A stretch of 64,000 nucleotides of DNA from Aquibium carbonis (GTDB lineage: Bacteria > Pseudomonadota > Alphaproteobacteria > Rhizobiales > Rhizobiaceae): contig NZ_RWKW01000020.1 in NCBI RefSeq assembly GCF_003970795.1, positions 1 through 64,000 on the forward strand, read 5' to 3'. The notes under the pieces are model-generated. The model ran no database searches and had not been told where the DNA came from. It was given only the letters and a program-made list of their open reading frames with translations. The translations under genes were made by a program, and so were the position numbers. Shown here piece after piece: positions 1 through 10,031 of the stretch (position 1 is the first letter of the stretch; each line of letters opens with the position of its first letter).

Positions 1-29
1 GCAGCGTCGCCGCTGTCGTTGGTGAGGCG

Positions 30-59
30 TATATAGGCCCCACCCCCGCAGCCTGTCAA
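30..59 (-). promoter_or_regulatory. Strong leftward promoter (stable-RNA type)
   Basis: On the minus strand there is a perfect TTGACA (59-54), a G-rich 17-18 bp spacer and CTATAT/TATATA (36-30). A perfect -35 with a TATATA-type -10 and a GC-rich downstream discriminator is the pattern of rhizobial rRNA and other stable-RNA promoters. Its transcript would leave the window leftward, so the gene it drives is not visible; an rrn operon is my inference. Confidence 0.6.
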
Positions 60-415
60 CGAGGTTTTTCGGCCCCTCGTACGATTTTTTCCTGAGCCCC
101 AAGGCTGTGGACAGATGCACCATTTCTGTCGGCAACTGTCTGTTAATTCTTGCTTATTTTCATTTTTACGCCGTCATCGGGACGTCATGAACCCACAGCG
201 ACGCTGCGTCATCCGCACGGAGCGGGGACCGGCTCCGGCCCATGCGGCGCGGATGGAGCCGAAAGTGCCGCTTGCATGGGCAAACCCCGCCTGTGCTTCT
301 CCTTTGGTCGTATATGGCCTTGCAGCGTCGGGATCGGAAAAAGTATGGTTTGACCGGAACTGCGCGCTGGAGCGCGCGGCCCGGGATCACCCCCATACAG
401 AGAGAGGCAACGAGA
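60..415. other. Intergenic leader region before the ABC importer operon
   Basis: No convincing gene is seen here; open frames in it look like shadows of GC-rich DNA. It must hold the promoter of the ABC operon. A weak candidate is TTGCAG (about 312) followed by TATGGT about 18 bp on. A hairpin with GCGCGC arms and a TGGA loop lies at 362-377, about 38 nt before the start codon. An AGAGAGG ribosome-binding sequence stands just before the first gene. Confidence 0.4.
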
Positions 416-1456
416 ATGACGAACGCCCACCACCGCCGCCTGGCCGGCGCAGCCTGCGTCGCGGCCCTGCTTGCCGCCGCGCCCGCGACCGCGCAGGACA
501 AGACACTGACCATCTCCTGGTGGGGCTTCAACGGCGAGAAGCTGAACCAGTTCATCGTCCAGCCCTTCCAAGAGAAGTGCGGATGCACGCTGGTGTTCGA
601 GACCGGCAACAATGCCGACCGGCTGAACAAGATCAAGATCCGTGGCGGCGAAGGCGTCGACGTCGCCTATTTCACCGACGGCTTCTCGCAGATCGGCATC
701 GAGGACGGCCTGTTCCAGCCGATCGACCGTTCCAAGGTGCCCAACCTCGCAGGGCTCCATGACATGGCGCAGGCGCCGCAGGGCGAGTACGGCCCCGCCT
801 ACACGATCGGCCGCGTCGGCATCGTCTACGACTCGGCCAAGGTCGCCTCGCCGATCACGAAATGGGCCGACCTGTGGCGCGACGACCTGAAGAGCGCCCT
901 GTCGCTGCCGGGCATCACCACGACCGCCGGCCCGATGGTGGTGATGATCGCGGGCGAAAAGGCCGGCACCGACGCCTTCGAGGATGCCGATCCGGCGTTT
1001 GCCGAGATCGAGGCGATCAAGCCCAACGTGGTCAAGAACTACAACACCGGTTCGGAAATGATCAATCTGTTCTCGACCGGCGAGATCACGGTGTCGCTGG
1101 CGCAGGACTTCGCGCTCGGCCAGTTGAAGGCGGCGGTGCCGACGGTCGTCTGGGCCGACCTGGAAGATGGCGCCATCGCCACGCTGAACACGGTGAACAT
1201 CCCGAAGGGCGCGGCGAACGTCGACCTGGCGCACGAGTTCATCAACTTCATCCTGGATCCGGCGCTGCAGCAGACGCTCGCCGAAAACGGCGTCGACGCA
1301 CCGGTGGTGGCGTCGGTCGAGCTCACCCCGGAGCAGGCCGCGCAGTGGACCTATGGCAAGGACATGATCGACGGCCTCAAGCGGGTCGACTATTCCAAGC
1401 TGAACGCCGCCAAGTCGGACTGGATCGACCGCTGGAACGAAATCTTCGGCATGTGA
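416..1456 (+). CDS. ABC transporter periplasmic substrate-binding protein (PotD-like)
   Basis: 346 aa. The signal peptide covers residues 1 to about 25 (MTNAHHRRLAGAAC... ending TATAQ), then the mature protein begins with KTLTISWWGFNGEKLNQF, the type II periplasmic fold opening typical of the PotD/SBP_bac_8 group. I placed the start at ATG 416 because AGAGAGG lies about 8 nt upstream and the signal peptide begins there; the frame is open further upstream without a signal-like extension. It is the first gene of an importer set (two permeases and an ATPase downstream) and would deliver a small solute to the membrane complex. The ligand cannot be read from sequence: the family includes polyamine binders, but the downstream deaminase and nucleoside hydrolase favour a nucleoside-like compound. 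Confidence 0.88.
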   Translation: MTNAHHRRLAGAACVAALLAAAPATAQDKTLTISWWGFNGEKLNQFIVQPFQEKCGCTLVFETGNNADRLNKIKIRGGEGVDVAYFTDGFSQIGIEDGLFQPIDRSKVPNLAGLHDMAQAPQGEYGPAYTIGRVGIVYDSAKVASPITKWADLWRDDLKSALSLPGITTTAGPMVVMIAGEKAGTDAFEDADPAFAEIEAIKPNVVKNYNTGSEMINLFSTGEITVSLAQDFALGQLKAAVPTVVWADLEDGAIATLNTVNIPKGAANVDLAHEFINFILDPALQQTLAENGVDAPVVASVELTPEQAAQWTYGKDMIDGLKRVDYSKLNAAKSDWIDRWNEIFGM

Positions 1457-1495
1457 TCGCCGGCGCGCCGCGCGCGCGCCTTTCCTGACCCCTTG

Positions 1496-1539
1496 CTTTC
1501 GGCCGTCGCGGCACCCAGTCGGGACCGGGCGGCCGAAAG
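1496..1539 (+). other. Intercistronic stem-loop between binding protein and permease genes
   Basis: CTTTCGGCCG (1496-1505) pairs perfectly with CGGCCGAAAG (1530-1539), enclosing a GC-rich loop. There is no following T-tract, so it looks like a partial terminator or an mRNA-protecting hairpin that lets the binding-protein message exceed the permease message, as in malE-malF. The functional reading is inference. Confidence 0.5.
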
Positions 1540-1563
1540 TGCCTTTCCGGACTGTCTGTCTTC

Positions 1564-2391
1564 ATGTTCAAGCGATACACCGGCTGGACGCTCGCCCTGC
1601 CCGCGACGCTGCTCGTGGCGTTGTTTCTCGTCCTGCCCGTCGCCGCCACCATCGGCACCACATTCGTCGACGCGAAGGGCGTCCTTGCGCCTTACGTCAC
1701 CTTCTTCTCCAGCGGCTTTCGCCGCACCGTTCTCTGGCGCACGCTGGAGGTCTCGCTGATCACGACCGCGATCTCGCTGGTGCTCGGCTTCCTCACCGCC
1801 TTCGTCGTCTCGCGCGCGCCCGGCCGGCTGAAGAGCATTCTCATCATCGCGGCGGTCTTTCCGCTGCTCACCGGCGTCGTCGTCCGCTCCTTCGCCTGGC
1901 TGATCATCCTGGGCAAGAACGGCATCCTGAACAATTTTCTCGTCGGCATCGGCCTTACCGACGAGCCCTTCTCGATGCTCTACACGCAAGGATCGGTCAT
2001 CGTGGCGATGGTCTACCTGTTCACGCCGCTGATGATCCTGACGCTGGTCGGCGTCCTGGAAAACATCCCCGAGGACGTGATCCAGGCCTCGGCCTCGCTC
2101 GGCGCCTCGCCCTCGGGCACCTTCCGGCAGGTGATCTTCCCGCTCGCGGTGCCCGGTCTCATCGTCGGCGCCGTGCTCGTCTTCACCGGGTCCTTCACCT
2201 CCTACGCCACGCCGCAGCTTCTCGGCGGCGAGCGGCAGATGATGATGGGAACCTTCCTCTACCAGCGCGCCATGGTCAATTTCGACTGGGTGGGCGCCTC
2301 CACCATCGCCGCCATCATGGTCGTCATCACCGTCGCGGTGGTGCTGGCCATGACCCGCATCGCCAAACGCCTGAACCCGATGACGACATGA
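1564..2391 (+). CDS. ABC transporter permease (PotB-like)
   Basis: 275 aa inner-membrane permease with about six hydrophobic segments. The first is TLLVALFLVLPVAATIG near residues 15-33. Residues 180-200 (NIPEDVIQASASLGAS with the downstream PLAVPGL) match the EAA loop that contacts the ATPase. Length and topology fit BPD_transp_1 permeases of the spermidine/putrescine type. It overlaps the second permease gene by the 4-nt ATGA junction, which implies translational coupling and fixed stoichiometry. Part of the importer operon starting at 416. Confidence 0.9.
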   Translation: MFKRYTGWTLALPATLLVALFLVLPVAATIGTTFVDAKGVLAPYVTFFSSGFRRTVLWRTLEVSLITTAISLVLGFLTAFVVSRAPGRLKSILIIAAVFPLLTGVVVRSFAWLIILGKNGILNNFLVGIGLTDEPFSMLYTQGSVIVAMVYLFTPLMILTLVGVLENIPEDVIQASASLGASPSGTFRQVIFPLAVPGLIVGAVLVFTGSFTSYATPQLLGGERQMMMGTFLYQRAMVNFDWVGASTIAAIMVVITVAVVLAMTRIAKRLNPMTT

Positions 2392-3176
2392 CAACGCGCC
2401 TCTCCCCTGCCCTCATCGCCGTCGCGGCGCTGGTCTACATCTTCCTGGTCGGGCCGCTGATCATCGTGATCGGCGCCTCGCTCAGCGACACGACCTATCT
2501 GACCTTCCCGCCGCAGGGTCTGTCGCTGCGCTGGTTCGAGAAGATTTTCGAGATCACGGCCTTCCGGCGCACCATCGTCACCAGCCTGCAACTGGCCTTC
2601 CTGGCGACCGGCCTCGCGCTCCTGATCGGGATACCGGCGGCCTATGCCCTGAACCGCTATCGCATCCAGCTTCCCTCATGGCTGTCGACGGTGTTCGTCC
2701 TGCCGATCCTGGTGCCGGAGATCGTGCTCGGCTTCTCGCTGTTGAAGTCGGTTGCCGTCGGCGCTTCGTTCCCGATCTTCCTGTCGCTGCTGATCGGGCA
2801 CACGCTGCTCGTCCTGCCCTATTGCGTGCGGGTGATTTCGGCCAGCCTCGCCTCGTTCGACTTCTCCATCGAGGAGGCCGCCATCAGCCTGGGCAGCCCG
2901 CCGGCCAAGACCTTCTTCACCATCGTGCTGCCCAACGTGCGGGCCGGCGTGGTCGCGGCCTTCATCCTCGCCTTCATCACCTCGATCAACGACGTTTCGA
3001 CGTCGCTATTCCTCACCGGCCCGGGCGTCTCGACCCTGCCGATCCAGATCCTCGCCCATGTCGAGCAGTTCTTCGACCCCACCATCGCGTCGGTGTCGGT
3101 GCTTCTGATGTTCCTCACCGTCGCCGTGATGGCGATCGTGGAACGGACGCTCGGCCTCACCTTCCTCGCCAAGTGA
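2388..3176 (+). CDS. ABC transporter permease (PotC-like)
   Basis: 262 aa second inner-membrane permease. The start ATG shares its bases with the stop of the preceding permease (ATGA), which fixes the start. Hydrophobic segments begin with LIAVAALVYIFLVGPLIIV at residues 9-27. The EAA-type loop reads SIEEAAISLGSPPAKTFFTI around residues 160-180, followed by VLPNVRAGV. It would form a heterodimer with the PotB-like permease and be energised by the ATPase 25 nt downstream. Confidence 0.9.
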   Translation: MTTRLSPALIAVAALVYIFLVGPLIIVIGASLSDTTYLTFPPQGLSLRWFEKIFEITAFRRTIVTSLQLAFLATGLALLIGIPAAYALNRYRIQLPSWLSTVFVLPILVPEIVLGFSLLKSVAVGASFPIFLSLLIGHTLLVLPYCVRVISASLASFDFSIEEAAISLGSPPAKTFFTIVLPNVRAGVVAAFILAFITSINDVSTSLFLTGPGVSTLPIQILAHVEQFFDPTIASVSVLLMFLTVAVMAIVERTLGLTFLAK

Positions 3177-3201
3177 CCGGCACAAGACGAATGACAACCG
3201 C

Positions 3202-4265
<1,064 letters not shown>

Positions 4266-4269
<4 letters not shown>

Positions 4270-5588
4270 CCCTCCTTCTGTCCAACGCCACCCTCCTGCC
4301 CTGCACGCCGGCCATGCCGGTCGTCGACAAGGGCTGGATCCGGATCGACGGCCAGACGATCACCGCCACCGGCAGCGGACCCGCGCCTGCGATCGATGGC
4401 GCCGAGACGATCGATTGTGGCGGCGACATCGTCATGCCTGGCATGGTCAATCCGCACTGCCACATGGCCATGACCCTGTTTCGCGGCCTTGGCGAAGACG
4501 TCGACGACCGGCTCTACCGCTACGTCCTGCCGCTGGAGCGCAAGTTCGTCACCCGCGAGATGGTGCGAGCCGGCACCGCGCTGGCCGCGATCGAGCTGAT
4601 CCAGGCCGGCGTCACCACCGTCGCCGACATGTACTATTTCGAGACCGAGGTCGGCCGCGTGGTGGACCAGGCCGGCATGCGCGGCGTCGTCGGCCAGACG
4701 ATCGCCGATTTCGACCCGCCGGACCACACGGACATCGACGGCGGCTTTGCCCTGACGGAAGAGCTGGCGGCCGAGTTTGCCGGCCACGACCGCGTGACCG
4801 CCTCGATCGCCCCGCATGCGCCCTATTCGACCGACATCGCGGTGATGAACCGGGTCTCGCGCTGGGCCGACGATCACCCCGATGTGCCGGTGCAGATCCA
4901 TCTCGCCGAGATGGATTCGGAGATGGAATGGTGCGCGAAGCACCATGGCCTGCGGCCGGTGGAGTTGGTGGAGAAGGCCGGGCTGCTGCGCCCCGGGCTC
5001 ATCTGCGCCCACTGCCTGCACGTGAACGCCTCCGACATCGAGAAGATGGCGCATGCCCGCGTCTGCGTGGCGCACAATGCCCGCTCCAACGCCAAGGCCG
5101 GGCGCGGCATCGCCCCGGTGGAGGCCATGCGCACCGCCGGCATTCCGGTGGGCGTGGCGACCGACGGCCCGATGAGCGGCAACACGCTCGACCTGTTTTC
5201 GCAGTTCGGACCCGTGTCGATGTTCCAGAAGCTCGCCGGCCACAGCCGCAAGCCGATGCCCGCCGTCGAGGTGATCCGCATGGCCACCATCGAAGGCGCC
5301 CGCGTGCTCGGCATGGATGCCCGCATCGGGTCGCTGGAGCCTGGCAAGCAGGCCGACCTCGTGCGCATCGACCTGTCGGCGCCGCGCCTGCAGCCGATCT
5401 ACGACACCTATGCGACGCTGGTGTTTGCGGCCATGCCGGCCGACGTTTGCGACGTCATGGTGGCGGGACGCTGGCTGATGCGGGATCGCGAGGTGCTCAC
5501 GCTCGAGCGCCGGAAGGTGCTGCGCGACGCCCTGCAGGTCGCTGCCCATTTCAAGGCGGAGATGACGCGCATCGACGCCGCCGGCTGA
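4266..5588 (+). CDS. TRZ/ATZ-family amidohydrolase (SAH/MTA/nucleoside deaminase-like)
   Basis: 440 aa metal-dependent hydrolase. It starts at GTG 4266 inside the upstream stop; no ATG lies at the conserved N-terminus TLLLSNATLLP. Metal site motifs are NPHCHMAM (HxH, about residue 65), PHAPYS, QIHLAEMDSEME, the later ICAHC, and TDGPMSGNTLDLF. This set is typical of cytosolic S-adenosylhomocysteine/5'-methylthioadenosine deaminases and of guanine- or atrazine-type deaminases. The enzyme would remove an exocyclic amino group from a purine-like substrate. With the nucleoside hydrolase and phosphoribosyltransferase nearby, adenosine-type nucleosides are the best guess. The exact substrate is not determinable. 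Confidence 0.82.
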
Positions 5589-5679
5589 CGGCCTGGCCCA
5601 TTCGACGGCCGCTTGAACGCCTTGACCGGACGGCGATGTGCGGTCATCTCGAAGACAAATCGAAAGAAGGAGGCGCATG

Positions 5680-7083
5680 ATGCCCCAGACAGATCCAGCC
5701 CGTCTCGACGCCGTTCTCGCCGATGTCGACGCCCATATCGACGAGAGCGTCGCGCGGCTGTGCGACCTGATCCGCATCCCCTCGATCTCGACCGATCCGG
5801 CCTATGCAGCCGACTGCCGCAAGACGGCGGAGTGGCTGGCCGCCGACCTGTCGAGCCTTGGCTTCGACGCCTCGGTTCGCGACACGCCCGGCCACCCGAT
5901 GGTGGTGGGCCATGACAGGAGCGGCGACGGTCCGCACGTGCTGTTCTACGGGCACTACGACGTGCAGCCGGTCGATCCGGTGGCGCTCTGGAATTCGCCG
6001 CCCTTCGAGCCGACGCTGGTGCCGCAGCCCAATGGCGACACCTGGATCGTCGCGCGCGGCGCTTCCGACGACAAGGGCCAGCTGATGACCTTCGTCGAAG
6101 CCTGCCGCGCCTGGAAATCGGTCACCGGCTCGCTGCCGATTCGGGTCTCGATCCTGTTCGAAGGCGAAGAGGAATCCGGCAGCGACAGCCTGCCCGGCTT
6201 CCTCGATCAGGCGGCGGCCGAACTCAAGGCCGACGTGATGCTCGTTTGCGACACCGACATGTGGGACGACACGACGCCGGCCATCACCACCATGCTGCGC
6301 GGCATGGTTTCCGAGGAAATCACCATCCGCTGCGCCAGCCGCGACCTGCATTCGGGCATGTATGGCAACGCCGCGCGCAACCCGCTGCAACTGCTCTCCG
6401 ACATCGTCGCCAGCCTGCGCACGCCGGACGGCGGCGTCGCCGTGGAGGGCTTCTACGACGGCGTGACCGAGCTACCGGCCGAGATCGCCGAGCGCTGGAA
6501 GCGCCTGCCCTTCGACGAGGCGAAGTTCCTGAAGGACGTCGGCCTCGACATGCCGGCGGGCGAGGCGGGACGGACCGTTCTCGAACAGGTCTGGGCGCGG
6601 CCGTCCTGCGAGATCAACGGCATGTGGGGCGGCTACACCGGCGACGGCTTCAAGACGGTGATTCCGGCCGAGGCGAGCGCGAAGATCTCGTTCCGGCTCG
6701 TCGCCGGACAGGACCCCGACCGGATCGCCGAGGCCTTCCGGCGGCACGTCGAGGCGCGCCTTCCCGCCGATTGCAGCGTCACCTTCAAGCGCCATGGCCG
6801 CAGCGCGGCGACCGTGATGCCGATCGACAGCGAGTTTCTGCAGCGTTCGCTGAAGGCCTTGTCGGAGGAGTGGGACTGCGAGGCTGCGGTGGCCGGCACC
6901 GGCGGATCGATCCCGATCGCGACCGTGTTCAAGGACCGGCTCGACATGGATTCGATCTTCGTCGGCTTCGCCAAGTTCGACAACCGCATCCACAGCCCGA
7001 ACGAGAAATACGACCTGTCGAGTTTCCACAAGGGCATCCGCTCCTGGGTGCGCATCCTCGCCGCGCTGGCGGAGACGAAGTGA
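5680..7083 (+). CDS. M20 family peptidase/dipeptidase
   Basis: About 467 aa. AAGGAGG at 5667-5673 lies 6 nt before ATG 5680 and 3 nt before ATG 5677, so 5680 is preferred. Zinc-site motifs: GHYDVQPVDP (about residue 91), ASDDKGQ (about 129), and the catalytic glutamates in FEGEEESGS. The central dimerisation (lid) domain follows, with RDLHSGMYGNAARNP in the mid region. Family members hydrolyse dipeptides or N-acylated amino acids in the cytosol. The gene sits between the deaminase and a nucleoside hydrolase that overlaps its stop by 4 nt, so its true substrate may belong to the same imported compound. That remains open. Confidence 0.88.
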   Translation: MPQTDPARLDAVLADVDAHIDESVARLCDLIRIPSISTDPAYAADCRKTAEWLAADLSSLGFDASVRDTPGHPMVVGHDRSGDGPHVLFYGHYDVQPVDPVALWNSPPFEPTLVPQPNGDTWIVARGASDDKGQLMTFVEACRAWKSVTGSLPIRVSILFEGEEESGSDSLPGFLDQAAAELKADVMLVCDTDMWDDTTPAITTMLRGMVSEEITIRCASRDLHSGMYGNAARNPLQLLSDIVASLRTPDGGVAVEGFYDGVTELPAEIAERWKRLPFDEAKFLKDVGLDMPAGEAGRTVLEQVWARPSCEINGMWGGYTGDGFKTVIPAEASAKISFRLVAGQDPDRIAEAFRRHVEARLPADCSVTFKRHGRSAATVMPIDSEFLQRSLKALSEEWDCEAAVAGTGGSIPIATVFKDRLDMDSIFVGFAKFDNRIHSPNEKYDLSSFHKGIRSWVRILAALAETK

Positions 7084-8000
7084 GCCCGCGCGCCGTCATC
7101 ATCGACACCGATCCGGGCATCGACGACGCGGTCGCGATCCTGGCGGCGCTGGGCTCGCCCGACTTCAACGTGCTCGGCATCACGACGGTGGCCGGCAACA
7201 TCGGCATCGCCACGACGACCCGCAATGCCGGGCGCGTCCTGGCGCTCGCCCGGCGCGGAGACGTTCCCGTGGTCGCGGGCGCGGTCGGCCCGCTGTCGCG
7301 CAAGGGCTTCGACGTCGCCGAGATCCATGGAAGCGACGGGCTGGGCGGTGTCGCCTTTCCCGAGCCGCCGACGCCACCGCGGCCCGGACATGCCTCGATC
7401 TGGCTCGCCGAGACATTGATGGCGCATCCGATCGGCGCGATCGACATCCTGGCGCTCGGACCGCTCACCAACATCGCGCAGCTTGTCGCCGACAATCCCG
7501 ACGCGACGCGGCGCATTGGCCGGATCGTCGCCATGGGCGGCGCCATCCGCGAGCCCGGCAACATCGGCGCGCGCTCGGAGTTCAATATGGCCGCGGACCC
7601 CGAAGCCGCCGAAGCCGTGCTCGCCGCCGGCCTGCCGCTGACGCTGATCCCGCTCGACGTGACGCGCAAGGTGCGCGCCGACCGGGCCTATGTCGCGGCC
7701 TTGCGCGAGGCTGGAACGGCGGCGTCCCGCGCGGGCGCCGATCTTATCGCGGCCTATTTCCAGACCACCACGGGCGGCGAAAGCCGGCCGCTGCACGATC
7801 CTTGCGTGATGCTTCTGGCGCTCGCGCCCGAACTCTTCGGCTGCGAAGACCTGCCGCTTGCCGTCGACTGCTCGTCGGGCGTCGATGCGGGCAGCCTCGA
7901 GCCTGCCGCCGACGGAAGGCGGCCGGTCTCGGTGGCGCTGACGGTCGACGGGGCGGGTGCGCTGGCGCTGCTCGCCGACCTCCTCACCCGGCGATCCTGA
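7080..8000 (+). CDS. Nucleoside hydrolase (IunH/RihA-like)
   Basis: 306 aa, starting at GTG in a GTGA overlap with the peptidase stop. The N-terminus VIIDTDPGIDDAVAIL is the diagnostic Asp cluster that binds Ca2+ in nucleoside hydrolases. DILALGPLTNIA and the MGGAIREPGNI...EFNMAADPEAA segments follow in the expected places, and a final Asp near LHDPCVML completes the metal site. It would cleave the N-glycosidic bond of ribonucleosides, giving ribose and free base. Together with the upstream deaminase and the phosphoribosyltransferase at 9252 it supports a nucleoside-scavenging route. Confidence 0.92.
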   Translation: MSPRAVIIDTDPGIDDAVAILAALGSPDFNVLGITTVAGNIGIATTTRNAGRVLALARRGDVPVVAGAVGPLSRKGFDVAEIHGSDGLGGVAFPEPPTPPRPGHASIWLAETLMAHPIGAIDILALGPLTNIAQLVADNPDATRRIGRIVAMGGAIREPGNIGARSEFNMAADPEAAEAVLAAGLPLTLIPLDVTRKVRADRAYVAALREAGTAASRAGADLIAAYFQTTTGGESRPLHDPCVMLLALAPELFGCEDLPLAVDCSSGVDAGSLEPAADGRRPVSVALTVDGAGALALLADLLTRRS

Positions 8001-9173
8001 TCAGGCGTCGACGAGGTCCTGTTCGACCAGCGTGGTCCAGAACCGCACGCCGGTCGCGATGGCCGCGTCGTTGAAATCGTAGCGGCTGTTGTGGTGCAGC
8101 GCGCCGTCCTCGGCCGGGCCGTTGCCGAGCCAGACATAGCAGCCGGGCACCCGGCCGGAAAAGACAGCGAAATCGTCCCCGGCGGTCGACGGGGGAAAAC
8201 GGGTGCGCACGCTGGCCGCGGAAGCCCGGGCGGCCGAAAGCGCGCGGCGGGTGGCATCGGCATCGTTGATGACCGGCGGAACCTGGCGCAGGTAGCGATA
8301 ATCGCAGGCGATGCCGTACATCGCCGCCGTGCCTTGCGCCAGAGCGCCGATTTCCGCCTCGACCAGCGCCCTCACCTCCGCCGAAAAGGCCCGTGCCGTG
8401 CCGCCGATCGCGACCTCGTCTGGGATGACGTTCAGCGCAGCAAAGTCGCCGGCCTGGACCGCGCAGGCGCTGACGACGGCAGGCTGGAGCGGGTCGACCC
8501 GGCGCGCCACGATCGTGTGCAGGGCGGTGAGGAACTGGCCGGCCGCGGTGACGGCGTCGCGGCCGAGATGCGGCTTGGCGCCATGCGTGCCCTCGCCGCG
8601 AAACGTCACGTGCCAGCGGTCGGAGGAAGCGAGTTGCGGTCCTTCCACCACCGCGATCTCGTCGACGGCGAGGCCGGGCATGTTGTGAAGCCCGTAGACC
8701 GCGTCGACCGGAAAACGCTCGAAGAAGCCGTCCGCGACCATGGCCTCGGCCCCGCCGCGTCCTTCCTCGGCCGGCTGGAAGATGAAATGGACCGTGCCGG
8801 AGAAGGCGCGCGAGCGGGCCAGCGCACGCGCGGCGCCCAGCAGCATGACCGTGTGGCCGTCATGGCCGCAGGCATGCATGCGGCCGTCCACGGTCGAGCG
8901 ATGGGGCCGATCGGCCGCCGCTTCGCGCATGGCCAGCGCATCCATGTCGGCGCGCAGCGCAATGCGCCGGTGGCCATTGCCTGCCTGCAGCGAACCGACC
9001 AGTCCGGTTCCGCCAAGGCCCGCCGTCACCGCGATACCGGCCTCCTCCAGGCATTCACGCACGATGCGGCTGGTGCGTTCCTCCTCGAAGCCGAGTTCGG
9101 GATGGGCATGCAGGTCACGGCGAAGGCGGACGAGAAAATCGAGCTCGTCGATGTGGTCTTCCGCACGCGCCAT
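8001..9173 (-). CDS. M20 amidohydrolase (aminoacylase/hippurate hydrolase-like)
   Basis: 390 aa. I chose ATG 9173 because a CGGAG ribosome-binding sequence precedes it; the frame extends 12 codons further upstream. Motifs: HAHPELGFEE near the N-terminus, MHACGHDGHTVMLLGAA with the metal His and Asp, and FQPAEEGRGGA with the catalytic Glu pair. These define the N-acyl-amino-acid amidohydrolase branch (M20D). It converges on the nucleoside hydrolase with the two stop codons directly abutting (8000/8001), so there is no room for a separate terminator. Likely function is deacylation of an N-acyl amino acid or a related amide. Confidence 0.9.
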   Translation of the reverse strand: MARAEDHIDELDFLVRLRRDLHAHPELGFEEERTSRIVRECLEEAGIAVTAGLGGTGLVGSLQAGNGHRRIALRADMDALAMREAAADRPHRSTVDGRMHACGHDGHTVMLLGAARALARSRAFSGTVHFIFQPAEEGRGGAEAMVADGFFERFPVDAVYGLHNMPGLAVDEIAVVEGPQLASSDRWHVTFRGEGTHGAKPHLGRDAVTAAGQFLTALHTIVARRVDPLQPAVVSACAVQAGDFAALNVIPDEVAIGGTARAFSAEVRALVEAEIGALAQGTAAMYGIACDYRYLRQVPPVINDADATRRALSAARASAASVRTRFPPSTAGDDFAVFSGRVPGCYVWLGNGPAEDGALHHNSRYDFNDAAIATGVRFWTTLVEQDLVDA

Positions 9174-9251
9174 CACTACACTCCGCCCGCCGATCCAAGC
9201 CGGCGCCATCCAATTGTTGTTCCACGATGATTTCTAGCAGAAAGGCCCGCC

Positions 9252-9950
9252 GTGTCACTCGCGCCCCACGAGTTCTGGCAGGAAATCCACCCGCCTCTGA
9301 CGTTTCGGGAGAATCCGGCCGAGGGATTTCGCGATCTCTATCCGGCGCGCCTGCCGGATGGGCGCCAGATCGCGCTGCCGATCCGGACCCTGCCGGGCGA
9401 CGGGTCGCGCGCGGTCGCCTCGCTGATCGTGAACCAGGCCAGTTTCGCGCTCGAGGATGCGCTGTCGGACACGATGACCGCGGCGCTTCGCCCGCTCGGC
9501 GCCGACGTCGTGATCGGCGTGCCGACGCTCGGTCTTCCGCTTGCCAACGCGGTTGCGCGCCGGCTCGGCCATCCGCGCATGGTGGCGCTCGGGACATCGC
9601 GGAAGTTCTGGTACGACGAGGGGTTGTCGGAGCCGATGTCGTCGATCACCAGCCCCGAACAGATCAAGCGGCTCTATCTCGACCCGCGCATGCTGCCGCT
9701 GCTCCGGGGCAAGCGCGTCGCGGTCGTCGACGACGTGATCAGTTCGGCCGCCTCGATGCGCGCGGTCCTGGCGCTGCTGTCGAAAGCCGGGGTGGCGCCG
9801 ATCGCGCTCGTGTTCGCCATGCTGCAGACCGAGCGGTGGCGCCCGGTGTTGCAGGCGCTCGACCCCGCCCTGCCGGGCAAGGTGTACGGCGCCCTTCGGA
9901 CACCGCTGCTGGCCCGCCGCGACGATGGCGGCTGGGCGCCCACCGGCTGA
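9252..9950 (+). CDS. Phosphoribosyltransferase-family protein
   Basis: 232 aa, starting at GTG 9252 with AGAAAGG upstream. The PRPP-binding loop appears as VAVVDDVISSAASM (about residues 157-170), and the PPi loop region as VIGVPTLGLPLANAVARRLG. A long N-terminal hood of about 75 residues precedes the core. The fold is type I PRTase; the base specificity is not clear from motif alone. It faces away from the amidohydrolase and lies close to the nucleoside hydrolase, so salvage of the released base is a reasonable role. Confidence 0.8.
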   Translation: MSLAPHEFWQEIHPPLTFRENPAEGFRDLYPARLPDGRQIALPIRTLPGDGSRAVASLIVNQASFALEDALSDTMTAALRPLGADVVIGVPTLGLPLANAVARRLGHPRMVALGTSRKFWYDEGLSEPMSSITSPEQIKRLYLDPRMLPLLRGKRVAVVDDVISSAASMRAVLALLSKAGVAPIALVFAMLQTERWRPVLQALDPALPGKVYGALRTPLLARRDDGGWAPTG

Positions 9951-9977
9951 GGCCCCGCCGACGCCGGCAGAGGCCCC

Positions 9978-10007
9978 AAAAAAGAGAAAAGCCGGGACAG
10001 GCCCGGC
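9978..10007 (-). terminator. Rho-independent terminator of hupB
   Basis: GCCGGG/CCCGGC arms (9991-9996 and 10002-10007) with a 5-nt loop. On the minus strand the stem is followed by a T-rich run TTTTCTCTTTTTT (9990-9978). This is a standard intrinsic terminator directly after hupB; on the plus strand it may also serve the phosphoribosyltransferase gene. Confidence 0.8.
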
Positions 10008-10031
10008 CTTTCGCACGTCCACCTGAATGGA

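Noticed and set aside
60-200. Origin-like sequence (TGTGGACA) near the left edge
   Set aside because: One loose match to a DnaA box and no cluster or AT-rich unwinding element.
209-1234. Long minus-strand frame over the binding-protein gene, and similar long frames on the opposite strand of lon, Wzc-like, FecR and cyclase genes
   Set aside because: High GC makes long antisense frames; their translations are Arg/His/Asp/Gly-rich without any family resemblance, while the opposite strand encodes clear proteins.
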